Part shown: in pieces, positions 23,622 through 33,252 of the stretch
Layout of the letters: the number at the start of each line of letters is the position of its first letter
Position numbering within the stretch: position 1 is the stretch's first letter
Notes under the pieces: generated by a model
What the model was told of the DNA's origin: nothing
Databases searched by the model: none
The model's input: only the letters and a program-made list of their open reading frames with translations
Source of the DNA: Hypericum androsaemum
Taxonomy: Eukaryota; Streptophyta; Magnoliopsida; Malpighiales; Hypericaceae
Direction of reading: 5' to 3'
DNA length: 64,000 nucleotides
Assembly: GCA_963995505.1 (NCBI GenBank)
Contig: OZ023196.1
Span: forward strand, 14,009,106 to 14,073,105
Position numbers and translations under genes: made by a program

Positions 23622-24554
23622 TGAATGAAAAATTCAATGCAAGCCCAATAATGGAAAGGCCCAAATGAAAGGCCCAAAAGGGAAATGGAAGGTTGCAATC
23701 CCACATTGAATAGAGCAAGGAGGATTTCCTTGTTTATAAGGAATTCCCCTCCTTGCCTCTCAACTTGATTGACTTCCTAAAAGGCTGACTCACCGCTAGC
23801 TGCCTGCGAGGACGGTGCGAAGCACTGTCCGAGCACGAGTACGAGCACGCGCACGCGCTCGCGCACGTGCGTGTGCCCATGGTGCATTGGACGCAGGTCG
23901 CAATGGGCACTTTGTGGCGCACTTGGCACTTCACACGTGCGCATCGTCGCGAGGAGCTGGAGGAGACTTAAGTATTTTGCCCGGGTCCGGAGTCAGCTGC
24001 GCAGCTACTGAAGCGACGAGGAGCTGCGAGCGCCTTCAGGTTGGCCGCCGAAGAGGCACGATGGGGTGGAAAGTCCAGGAGACTTCCAGAAGGCCGAAGG
24101 GCTGTGAGATCCATCACGAAAGGGCGCCAGCGCAGCTTGGAAGAATCCAGAAGCCACCGAAGGGCTACGAGCGCAGCCTGGCGCGCCTGGAAGGATCCAG
24201 AAGCCACCGAAGGGCCACGAGCGCAGCCAGTCAGCCAGCCTGCTGCCCCCCTGCCAGAATTCTCATCCCAGCAGCAATTTGCATTTCCGAGCATTGTTGA
24301 CTTCTTCTTTCCCCCGTTCTTCATTTAGAAAAGAGTCCGAAAGTTCTGGGTATATAAGGGTTCGCCCGAAAGTTTCGAGATATGTGTGCAACGTTCTTGG
24401 AAACGCCCTAAACAGTCGTTGTATCTTGGGGACGATTGCCGAAGCCCGTACCGCACTGAAATATACGGGGCAATCTCGTCTTACGGAGAAAGTGTCCAAC
24501 ACTTGCCTCGACTGAAGTAGATCCTAATCAAGTACACCACTCCGACACACAACA
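23622..24554 (+). repeat. 3' LTR of copia D
   Basis: 933 bp, starting TGAATGAAAAATTC after the purine tract at 23614-23621 and ending ACACACAACA. Compared with the solo LTR at 9308-10126 it lacks ~14 bp right after the first TG. The middle part is GC-rich, with a GCACGCGCACGCGCTCGCGC-like alternating purine-pyrimidine run near 23845 and repeats of 'CCACCGAAGGGC' near 24155-24215. Confidence 0.9.
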
Positions 24555-24905
24555 ATTATCCGATTAAGTTTGTTGAAGTGCAAAATTTAATTATTATACA
24601 TTTTTTCGTGACAAATAAATTCGTACAGGGCCAACAAAGTCATGGTCTCCTGAAAAAATAATTCCAAAGCGAAATGTTCTGTCCCGGAAAAAGGGACAGA
24701 GTAAAGTATACGTCGGAAAATCGGATTTTATAACAAGGGTGGGGTTGGCACTTTCCAAAATGTGGGTCGGGCTTGGTGGAAGATAATTAACAAAATAAGT
24801 TGATTAAATGAGTAACAAAATAAGTTGAAAAGATAAATAACTTCATTGCAATTCGAAATGACAAAATTGAAATCCTGATGTTAATTAATGCAACTCTTGA
24901 GCTGC
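24555..24905 (+). promoter_or_regulatory. Orphan LRR-gene upstream segment
   Basis: Positions 24600-24712 (GGTCTCCTGAAAAAATAATTC, TGTTCTGTCCCGG) match the block upstream of LRR1 at 17650-17705. The stretch at 24733-24800 (TTGGCACTTTCCAAAATGTG) recurs before LRR2 at 27212-27235. No ectodomain follows. Instead a kinase tail starts at ~24906, so most of a gene was deleted here. Confidence 0.55.
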
Positions 24906-25376
24906 AGAATACAGACAAGGTATTGCTGCTTCAAAAGAGGGTGACATCTACAGTTATGAAATCCTGCTATTGAAGATGTTCTCCGGAAGACAACCAACGA
25001 TGACATCTTCATAGACGGGTTAAATCTTGTGGAATTCATCAAGGAAGGATTACTAGAAAATGCAATCCAAGTAGCGGATCCTGTCATTCTTGTACAAGAG
25101 ATTGATGAAACAGAAGCAGCTTCAAGTTCGACTCCGCCCGCAAGAGATGTAGAAGAAGGCGGCCAGGAAATAGAGCAAGCAGGACACAGAACAGTCATCA
25201 ATATGAAGATGAGACCACACGAGGTGAGTTGTTTGACATCCGTTCTGAAGATTGGAGTTTCGTGCTCAGAAGAATCGGCTAGCCAGCGGGCGAACCTTGG
25301 GGACGTGCTCAGAAAACTTCACATGGTCAAGGATAATTTTATGAGTGCGCAACTGAATGAAGACAGGAGACGATGA
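24906..25376 (+). pseudogene. LRR receptor-kinase C-terminal kinase tail 1
   Basis: Translates to the last part of an LRR-XII kinase domain: GDIYSYEILLLKMFSGRQPT (subdomain IX), then GLNLVEFIKEGLLENAIQVADPV. One base is lost near 24993, which shifts the frame. A low-complexity acidic insert follows, then CLTSVLKIGVSCSEESASQRANLGDVLRKLHMVKD, the conserved subdomain XI end of the family. It stops at TGA 25374-25376. The ATP-binding lobe, the catalytic loop and the ectodomain are absent. The second copy at 29680-30037 is closely similar over the last ~70 residues. Confidence 0.85.
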
Positions 25377-27114
25377 AGATAGCCTCGAGAGTATTATTAC
25401 CACTAATGATCCCATCAAATTCCAAGTCTCGGGCGATTATGTTGGCCCCACCTAGCCTAATAAATTATTACTCGAACTATTGTTATGTTGTGGCACTACA
25501 ATTTTCTGAATGTGTTTTTGCTTAGTCTGTATGTGTAATGACGTATTGTGTGATGTGACGTTGGGGCTATTATGAAGAATAAAATTTCCAGGAATTCAAT
25601 TCCCATCTTTACCTGTGAACCAAACGTGACCTGAACGTTATCTTTGAAGAAAAACTCCAAAAAGTAAACGTTGAACCACCTACTCCAAAGAAGATTTGGC
25701 ACGTAGTAGGAGGTCGTCTTTGTTTTAGTTTTCCACCATTTGAGTCCAGTATTTTTTCCCACTAATCTTTTAACCCTGTCCATGTTCACTGCGAAGAAAA
25801 ACTATTCAGTCGTAACCATGGGTTTTTTTCTATAAGTAAGTTTATTATCCTAAAAAAAATTTCCAAAAAAAATTACAAAGTAATTACATCTAAGGTATTA
25901 TGTTAGGCGTTATCTAACTACATTTTCGAAGAGTAATACCAAAAATAGCACATTGTCCCCTTAACCAAAGCACCATTAGGGAAACTCCTAATTGCCTATT
26001 TTATGTGAACACCTAATTACGGAGGCTCGAAGAATTATGGTTGATCTTGAAGGATAGTAGGAACTTCATCCTCCCAAGTGAACCCCATCTGTAAGGCCAA
26101 ACTCCAAGTCTCATTTGCGTTCTTCTCTATCCGAGCCTCTTCTCGCTCATCCAATTCAGCTATTTTCGACGGGCTAGGAAAGTCTACGACTGACTTGATT
26201 GGAGCTTTTATGGTCAAATTATGTACCAGGATCTTCCTGAGAGCTGCTGCTTTACTCGTTAGCTTTTTAATGCTTGAGCTTGCTCTTCTTGTAGTCTCTT
26301 GGATGATCTTACCTTTGTAAGACCTCGAACTCGAGGGGCACCTCTTCAACCCTTGCACTCACAACAGCATCCTTAACAAGATAGCCTCTGCACAAGTAGA
26401 AAAAAGCACCACTTCTACCAAAGTTGCAGCAATACAAGAGAGCAGCTCCTCATCCTCAAACTCTTCAGCAGAGCCTACAGCTGCAGATTCTTCAACCACA
26501 GTGAGCAGTGCTTCATCACAACTCCTTTCAGCCTCGAAATGCATACTTGAACCTCAAATTCATCCCCTGCCAAAAACCTCACGTTTCAGCAGAAACCAAG
26601 GGCTCAATACCTGCAACCTTCTCAGCAGAGGCCAAATCCGGAAGATCAGCTTCGAAATCTGCAACCATCTTCAAAAATTGCAGCAAAGGGCTGCCAAAAT
26701 CCCTCAAAATCAATTCCATCATTACTTGTGAACAAAACTTGATTTGAAAGTACTTTTCCCTTAAACAACAAAAAAACATCGTTTCAAATGTCTCACTTAA
26801 CTCGAATCTGGTGAAGACGTCATTCTAATTTAACTAATTGTTAGAGTCCTTGGAATGCAGCAAAGTTAAATAATTGTTAGAAAAGTTTTGCAACCATTCA
26901 AAGGTTCCACCCAGCTCGAATCTAAATAAGTCGGCCGAGAGATCCAAACACCAAATAATATTTAAAAAAATTCCAAAATTTCAATTCCATCGTTACACGT
27001 GAACAAAACATAATCTGAAAGTACTTTTTTGTTTTGAATTCCATCATGAAGCTTACTTTTTTTCAGTCTTTCCAAATTCCATCATGAAGTCATCGTCGTA
27101 AAGAAGATTGTGAT
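25377..27114. other. Spacer with unidentified remnants
   Basis: Minus-strand open stretches at 26035-26358 and 26359-26544 look protein-like (Lys/Ser-rich, then Glu/Ala-rich), but I do not recognise them and no start or partner is convincing. A phrase around TTCCATCGTTACACGTGAAC recurs with changes at ~25590, ~26710 and ~26985, so part of this stretch is an old dispersed repeat. Nothing else is supportable. Confidence 0.35.
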
Positions 27115-27578
27115 GTTATTATATGCAAATGAAATCCGAATCCACTTTGAATTAGATAGGTAGAGTTTAGTTATTATATCTATCAATAATGCAATTTGCC
27201 AAAGTGGGGAGGTTGGCACTTTCCAAAATGTGGTGGCCGAAGATACTAATTAAAGAAGAATGTAATTAATAAAGCAGATTGTGTTATTATTATATGCAAA
27301 TGAAATCCGAAATCCACTTTGAATTTGATAGGTGAAGTTTAATTATTATATCAATCAATAATGCATTTTTCCTTCACTAATCAAATGTGGAGGTCCGAAC
27401 ATTCTGAAGTGTGGGTGACCAAAGATATCAATTAAATAAGAAAGTAATTAATATAATAAGTTGAATAAATAAGTCACTTTGAGTTAATTCCACCCTATAT
27501 GTAGCTGTTCTTCGAGCCAACCTCATTTCCATCAGGACAGAAAAAATTGCTCCACCAACCAAAATCTCTAAAGATCCA
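27115..27578 (+). promoter_or_regulatory. Upstream region and promoter of LRR2
   Basis: Two degenerate direct copies of the cluster flank lie at ~27115-27270 and ~27280-27450 (ATATGCAAATGAAATCCGAA..., ...AATAATGCA). A weaker TATA, CTATATGTAG, at 27495 is 84 bp before the ATG, the same spacing as in LRR1 and LRR3. Confidence 0.55.
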
Positions 27579-29050
27579 ATGAAGTTCAGTAACAGAATTA
27601 GCATTTGCTCCATGCAAATACTTGTGTATCTCCATTTGATTCTTAATATTTCTGTCTATTTTCACTCGGTGCAAGTAAGCTCCCTCGGAAATGAGACTGA
27701 TAGACTCGCTCTATTGCGTTTCAAAGAAAGTATAACGGGTGATCCTCTTGGAACCCTGAATTCCTGGAACAGCTCCATTCCTCACTGCAGCTGGTTTGCA
27801 GTAACTTGCAACATTCGCCACAGGAGGGTAGCGTACTTGATACTGAATGCGCGGAAGCTGTCGGGTACAATTTTGCCGCAAGTCGGAAACTTGAGCTTTC
27901 TGAGGCGCCTCGACCTCCGAAACAACAGCTTCCGCGGTGCAATTCCTCAACAAGTTGGCAAGTTGTACCGCCTACATCATTTCTATCTTGGTAACAACAC
28001 TTTAGGAGGTGAAATACCTATCAACTTGACCTCGTCCTTCAACCTTGAGCGGCTGGATTTACAAGTCAACAACCTTAGCGGGAAGATCCCGCCTCAGCTA
28101 GGTTCCTTGGTGAACCTTCAATTTCTTGGAATTTCTATAAACAGACTTACCGGAATGATTCCATCGTCCCTTGGCAAACTTACATCACTGCAACAATTTA
28201 CAGTGGCTATAACAAATTGGTCGGGGAGATTCCTGAAGATTTGAGTGGATTTAAAGATCTAATTTTGTTCTACGCTGCACACAACAATCTTTCTATTCAA
28301 CATCTCTTCAATTGAGCAGTTGTCATTCACTTCCTTCTAACATATTTGACATTGTTCAAAACAATTTTGATGGACCACTTCCTTCTAACATAGGAGATCT
28401 CTCGAATTAAAGGGTGTTCAACATTGGGTCAAATAATGTCGGATGAAATTCTACTAATGACCTAGACTTTTTAGCATCTTTAGCAAGCTGCCGAAATCTT
28501 GAAGTCAATTTCTCAACCTGGTTAAATAGGTTATATGCAGGGGGCAATCAAATCTACGGTAAAATTCCAACTTCTTTAGATAACCTCACAAACTTGATTG
28601 CATTAGACCTTCGCCAAAACCACCATACAGGCTCAATTGCATCCATCATCGGGAAACTGTAAAAACTGCAAGTACTAGGCTTTGGCGGGAACATGTTATC
28701 AGGTAGAATACCATCCTCAATTGGCAACCTAAGTCAGCTATCAGAGCTTGACCTGTCATTCAACAATCTAGAAGGATTCATTCCTTTATACATTGGAATG
28801 TGTCAACATCTTTATTACCTCTCTCTTGACTCAAATAACCTCACTGGACATATGCCTGATGAGATTCTAAACATTCCTTCATTGACACAATACTTGGGAC
28901 TTTCCAAAAATCGTTTATCAGGTCACTTACCCCAAACAATAAGAAAGCTAACAACAACTACAACATTGAATATCTCATACAACTTGTTTTCTGGTAAAAT
29001 TCCTTCGACCATTGATGGCTGTGTGAGCTTGGAAGAACTTCCATTGATGG
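27579..29050 (+). pseudogene. LRR2: LRR receptor-kinase ectodomain, frameshifted
   Basis: Starts MKFSNRISICSMQILVYL with a signal peptide and LRRNT cap almost identical to LRR1 and LRR3. The frame is open for 221 codons to 28244, then lost by a one-base deletion near 28206 (compare GGCTGACAACAAA in LRR1 with GGCTATAACAAA here). Between 28245 and 28690 several deletions and stops occur. A second open block (28693-29050) holds LRRs ending in CVSLEEL. Homology then switches to copia LTR sequence at ~29051. It has no membrane span. A kinase tail that may belong to it lies 630 bp downstream, beyond transposon debris. Confidence 0.9.
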
Positions 29051-29142
29051 CTATGTTATACTGCCATGATCAGGATTCGTGTTGGTGAAAAAAAAAATTA
29101 TCTTCCGCTGCTACGAACCTAGGGTTCGTATTTATAAATTCC
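29051..29142 (+). repeat. Fragment of a copia A/B-type LTR end
   Basis: About 92 bp match the last part of the A and B LTRs (ATGTTATACTGCCATGATCA ... CCTAGGGTTCG ... TATAAATTCCA), starting exactly where LRR2 homology ends. No other part of the element is present. Confidence 0.85.
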
Positions 29143-29665
29143 ATAATGCCTATCGGTTGAAGTTGCCTAGTCATATGCGCACTGCTGATGTGTTTAATTT
29201 CAATCACTTGGTTCCTTTCTTTGGCGATAATTCGGACGACAAAAATTCGAGGGCAAATATTTTCCGCCTCGGGGAGAATGATGTAGACGAGTTAGCATGT
29301 CGGTTCCTTAAGAAGGAACATATCTGGCGTGGTTTGGTCAAGTAGAGTCATTAAATAAGTTCATGCATATTTGCATGAATTGGCTGTTGCAGGCGTAAAG
29401 CCATTTCTTATTCAATAAGGTATATGTAAAGCCATTTCTCATTCAATATAGCAAATATCTAGCCATTTGTTTTGGCTATATATTTGTCCTTGGACTATGT
29501 AATGGATCATCCGTTTATGAAAAAAATTACCAGACAAGTTTATTCCAATTATCTGTCCTGATAGTTGAAGAACACTTTTCTCAGGTATTCTTAGAATCAA
29601 TGGGCTTGTGTTGTTATCTGTTGTACGCTTCCGGTATTTACTCGAATCAACGGAATTGTATGTCC
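29143..29665 (+). mobile_element. Ty3/gypsy remnant (pol C-terminus and LTR piece)
   Basis: Positions 29150-29345 encode YRLKLPSHMRTADVFNFNHL and, further on, DDKNSRANIF. This is the conserved C-terminal end of plant gypsy polyproteins, ending at TAG 29343-29345. The following ~300 bp (GCATGAATTGGCTG..., AAGCCATTTCTTATTC... present twice) is probably 3' LTR sequence. The right edge is uncertain. It occupies the place of the LRR2 membrane span and most of the kinase. Confidence 0.75.
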
Positions 29666-29679
29666 CAACACTATCACGC

Positions 29680-30037
29680 TACGTCAGAAGCCTTACATGA
29701 TAGAGTTAAGCAAGTTGCAGATCCAGTTCTTCTTAAAAGCGATGCTGATGCAACATAAGAAACTTCAAGTTCAGCTCTAGTCGTGAGAGACGAAGAGGAA
29801 GATCGCACGGAAATAGAACGGGCAAGAGACAATATCAAGATGAGACCACACGAGGTGAGTTGTTTGACATATGTTCTAGAGATTGGAGTTACGTGCTCGG
29901 AGGAATCAGCTAGCCAACGAGCAAACCTCGGAGACGTGCTCAGGAAACTTCACAGAGTCAAGGATGCTTTTATGAGTGCGCAATTGAATGAAGACAAGAG
30001 ACGATCAAGAAAGCCTCGTGAGTACTATTACCACTAA
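29680..30037 (+). pseudogene. LRR receptor-kinase C-terminal kinase tail 2
   Basis: Encodes ALHDRVKQVADPVLL..., a TAA stop at ~29757, an acidic linker, then CLTYVLEIGVTCSEESASQ and the rest of subdomain XI through LRKLHRVKDAFM, to a stop at 30035-30037 after PREYYYH. It is a close paralogue of 24906-25376. Probably it is the original 3' end of LRR2, now separated from its ectodomain by gypsy and copia fragments. Confidence 0.85.
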
Positions 30038-30393
30038 TGATCCCTTCAAATTGGATCCTACATCCATCCCAAGTCTCTGTTGGCCCCACCTGGCCTAATA
30101 AACGACTTCTCGAACTACTGTAATGTTGTGACACTGCAATTTTCTGAATGACTTTCCGATTTATCTGTGTGTGAAATATTACTATCATATATTATTAGCT
30201 TGTTCATCCACTTTGTTTTTGTTTTTTGTGTGTTGGTCTTATATTGTTGAATTTAATTGAGCTCAAGGAGCTAAATTTTATTGATCATCAATCAAAGCTA
30301 TTTATAATCCTTTTGTGTAACTAATAAGAGCTATAGATAAGCTAATTCAAATACAAAAAGACAAACCAAATGCTACTGTGATACTCCTTAAAT

Positions 30394-30824
30394 GGGCTTT
30401 GGATTGGGTACGGAGTGAAAGAATTGATTCTGAACAGTTTGGAGTAAACGGAGACCGCAGTGGCAATCGTAGGTATGTGATAATGGCAAGTGCAGTTATG
30501 TGATAATGGCATTTATTTTTGGGAAAACGGCAACTCCCCGTTGATGATAATGGCACGCGTAGTTTTTTTTATTTTGGTCCCCCATATTTTAGCATTTTTG
30601 CAAAAAAGGTCACACTGGCATGCACAGTTATGTGATACTGGCATGCGCAGTTATGTAATACTGGCATGCGCAGTTATGTGATAATGGTATTTGTATGCGG
30701 GCTGTGTTTGTGCGTGACTTTTTTTATTTTGGTCCCTGTATTTTAGCGCATTTGCAAAAAAGTCCCTGCGTGTCTTCATTCCAAACAGTTCGGAATAGTG
30801 GCATTTCGTACCCAATCCAACCCC
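30394..30824. mobile_element. TIR element (MITE-like) inside Cassandra LTR 1
   Basis: The ends GGGCTTTGGATTGGGTACG and (reverse) GGGGTTGGATTGGGTACG form imperfect terminal inverted repeats. It interrupts CCTTAAATGATATG, which is intact in LTR 2, leaving a 4-5 bp duplication (AAAT or AAATG). Inside is a 23-bp minisatellite (GCATGCGCAGTTATGTGATA...) with three adjacent copies at 30610-30685 and a related copy near 30475-30510. The superfamily is not clear from such a short duplication. Confidence 0.8.
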
Positions 30825-30865
30825 AAATGATATGTACTGTCTGAAATGCCTCAAGCGATTTGATT

Positions 30866-30990
30866 GGTACTATCCATATTAACAAGGTGCACCTTCTTTT
30901 CTTGCACACGTCTTGAAAGAACTCCAAGGTTAAACGCGATTGGCCCGGATAGGATCAAGATGGGTGACCTCCTGGAAATTTTTTTGGGAT
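30866..30990 (+). other. 5S rRNA-derived segment in Cassandra LTR 1
   Basis: GAACTCCAAGGTTAAACGCG, then ATTGG, and further AGATGGGTGACCTCCTGG, closely follow the second half of plant 5S rRNA. They include the box A region (30929-30943) and the box C region (30958-30975) of the internal RNA polymerase III promoter. The first half is more diverged. The second LTR repeats it at ~31195-31330, with AGGATGGGTGACCTCCTAGA at 31301-31320. It is not a genuine 5S gene: it lies in an LTR, carries many substitutions and has no adjacent 5S repeat. Confidence 0.85.
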
Positions 30991-31407
30991 GCGTGCAAGT
31001 GAGGACAAAGCACGCTAGAAATGACCTGTGTTGATCTGTAGAGACAGTCGGTCAAATCACGGAGCGTTACATTTGGTATCAGAGCAAATGCGCTTCTAGA
31101 ACTGTTATGTATTCTGTCTGGCGCGACAAGGACGTCGCGTATTTAAGGAGGGGTGAATGTGATACCCCTTAAATGATATGTACTGTCTGAAATATCTTAT
31201 GTGATTTGATTGGTACTATCTATATCAACAAGGTACACCTTCTTTTCTGGCACACATCTTAGAATTCCAAGGTTAAATGCATTTGGCCGGGAGTAGGATC
31301 AGGATGGGTGACCTCCTAGAAAATTTTTTGGGATGCGTGCGAGTGAGGACAAAGCAAGCTAGAAAAGACTCTAAACAAATGATAGGATTGTTACATTTGA
31401 AAATAAA

Positions 31408-32602
31408 GACAAAAGGATCAAATAACACCCTCTACTTAACCTTAATCAAAAGGTAAAATTGTCACCTTGTACTAAAAAATTGATCACTTAACACCCTGTA
31501 CTTCTCAAAAAAGGGACAATTAACACCTTTAGATAAATTTTTAGATGACTGGACAATACATCAATAATCTACGTAAGCAAAGACTATCAACATCATCTCG
31601 TTGACTATGAAATTAAAAAATATAGGCAAAAGGATCAAATAACACCCTCTGCTTAACCAAAAAGTACAATTATTACCTTGTACTTAAAATTAGGTCACTT
31701 AGCACCCTATACTTCTCAAAATAGAACAATTAACACTTTTAATTAAATTTTTTGGTGTTTGATGACACATCAACAATCCACGTAAGCAAAGAAAGACTAT
31801 CCACCTCATCTCGTTGACTTGTGAAATTAAAAAAAAACCCTAATCCTTCCTCCCAAAACTTCGTCCTCCTTTATCATGTCTAACGCTTCTACTCATTCCT
31901 TTTGCATTATAACACAATGCCGGACATCCTGATTGTCTATGAATCGGACCCCTCAAGAGGAGAAAAAAAGTCGATTTAAAAGTAACACAAATCATTTACG
32001 TCGGTGACAGTACGACCTCAAAGAAAACACCTTGTTTTATTAATACCCTATTATGTATCAACGCCTTTCTTTCCACCATATGAGCTATTAATCTCAGTGA
32101 CTTGTCAATTCACTGGTGTAATGTTTCTTGTGTTCTTAATTATTTAATGTTGTTTGATCTCTAGGTCTAGTAAGTAATTCAATCGTGTATTCCATGAACA
32201 CCGGGATAGATTTGTTGTTGTTTGACAAAAAAAAAGGCAGGAGGCATGAGAAAGAACCAGGGAAGGCCGTATGAAGATGATGTTTTTTTTGGTTACCTGA
32301 GAGGGGAAATGCCCAGTTAAATATTATTAATTAGAATTACAATGGAGCGAGCAAATTAGAGGATTGAGGAGGACGATGGTTTGGGAGGAAGAATTAGGGT
32401 TTTTTTTTAATTTCATAAGACAAGGAGGTGGATAGTCTTTACTTACGAGGATTGTTGATGTGTCACCAAACACCAAAAAATTAATTAATGGTGTTAATAA
32501 TCCTATTTTGAGAAGTATAGGGTACTAAGTGACCTAATTTTAAGTACAAGATGATAATTGTACTTTCTGATTGAGTAGAGGGTGTTATTTGATCCCTTTG
32601 CC
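31408..32602. mobile_element. Mutator-type MITE with duplicated left arm
   Basis: The ends GACAAAAGGATCAAATAACA and (reverse) GGCAAAGGGATCAAATAACA are terminal inverted repeats, and the inverted arms extend ~250 bp. A perfect 9-bp duplication GAAAATAAA (31399-31407 and 32603-32611) indicates a Mutator-like element. The empty site is seen in the other LTR at ~33177. The left arm is present twice in tandem (31408-31624 and 31625-~31850). No transposase is encoded. The centre (31880-32340) is unrecognised. Confidence 0.88.
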
Positions 32603-33252
32603 GAAAATAAACCAGCCTAAAGGTAAGATAAGATTATATCAAGTGGTTATATTCAAACGTAAGCAACATGATCTTCAACACTCCCCCTCAAGTTGGCGCA
32701 TGGAGATACGTAATGCACAACTTGGCAAGTCCTTATAGGTGCCCCTTTCTCAACGTGCATTGCCACCCTGGAAACTTGACGAGGTTATCATCTTCACGGA
32801 TCAAATGATAAGTCTCTCCTAGACTTGGCATTGGTATAGTGCTCAATATGTGAGACTTCACTATACCAAACACCTCATCTAGGCTCATAAGAAAAACATA
32901 AAGTTGCTTATGCTCTCGAATCGCTGCATATTTTGGTCGAGCTCACAAGTGCAATTAGCCATCGGTGGGGTTTACATATCATGAGATCTCTCCTCTGATA
33001 CCATGTTGAATTTAATTGAGCTGAAGGAGATAAATTTTATTGATCATCAATCAAAGCTATTTATAACCATTTTGCGTAACTAATAAGAGCTATAGATAAG
33101 CTAATTCAAATACAAAATACAAATCAAGTACTACCTAATCTAAAAGGAAAATAAATGATAGGATTGTTACATTTGAAAATAAACTAACCTAGAGATAAGA
33201 TAAGATTATATCAAGTGGTTATATTCAAAGGTAAGCAACATGATCTCCAACA

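Larger units (their letters stand above)
18864..24554 (+). mobile_element. Ty1/copia retrotransposon D with truncated 5' LTR
   Basis: It contains only the last ~313 bp of the 5' LTR, a very short leader, gag-pol and a 933-bp 3' LTR. No target duplication can be found, because the left end starts inside the LTR at the broken LRR1 gene. A deletion therefore removed both the LTR start and LRR1 3' sequence. A long non-coding tract (23041-23621) lies between RNase H and the 3' LTR, and a purine tract (GTGGGGGA) ends it. The solo LTR at 9308-10126 belongs to the same or a close family. Confidence 0.9.
30377..31375 (+). mobile_element. Cassandra-like TRIM with 5S-rRNA-like LTRs
   Basis: LTR 1 starts TGTGATACTCC at 30377 and ends GCGTTACA at 31071. 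After removing the 431-bp insert and its duplication it is ~260 bp. The internal region is 86 bp (31072-31157), with primer site TGGTATCAGAGC at 31074-31085 and purine tract AAGGAGGGG before LTR 2 at 31158. LTR 2 is truncated or merged with the host LTR near 31375. The tiny internal region and the 5S-like LTR match the known Cassandra family of plants. It sits inside the left LTR of the miniature element at 30245-33252. Confidence 0.85.
30245..33252 (-). mobile_element. TRIM-type miniature LTR retrotransposon hosting three other elements
   Basis: The two LTRs begin TGTTGGAGATC (minus strand) and end TTCAACA. The right LTR is 33004-33252 (249 bp). The left LTR is 30245-32680, expanded by inserts. 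The internal region is only ~323 bp (32681-33003), with a primer site TGGTATCAGAG (minus strand, at 32993-33003) and polypurine tract GAGGGGGAGTG (minus strand, at 32681-32691). There is no coding capacity. A perfect target duplication TATAT lies at 30240-30244 and 33253-33257. The internal remnant resembles the 3' end of copia elements, so it is probably a copia deletion derivative moved in trans. Confidence 0.88.

Noticed and set aside
23810..23880. CRISPR-like or tandem array in alternating CG/CA sequence
   Set aside because: It is simple purine-pyrimidine alternation within an LTR and has no spacer-repeat structure.
26035..26544. A minus-strand protein-coding gene
   Set aside because: Two short frames without recognisable domain, start context or partner. 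Kept only as unidentified remnant.
30866..30990. A host 5S rRNA gene
   Set aside because: Only part of the 5S sequence is well matched, it is repeated in two LTRs with a primer site between them, and it carries many substitutions.
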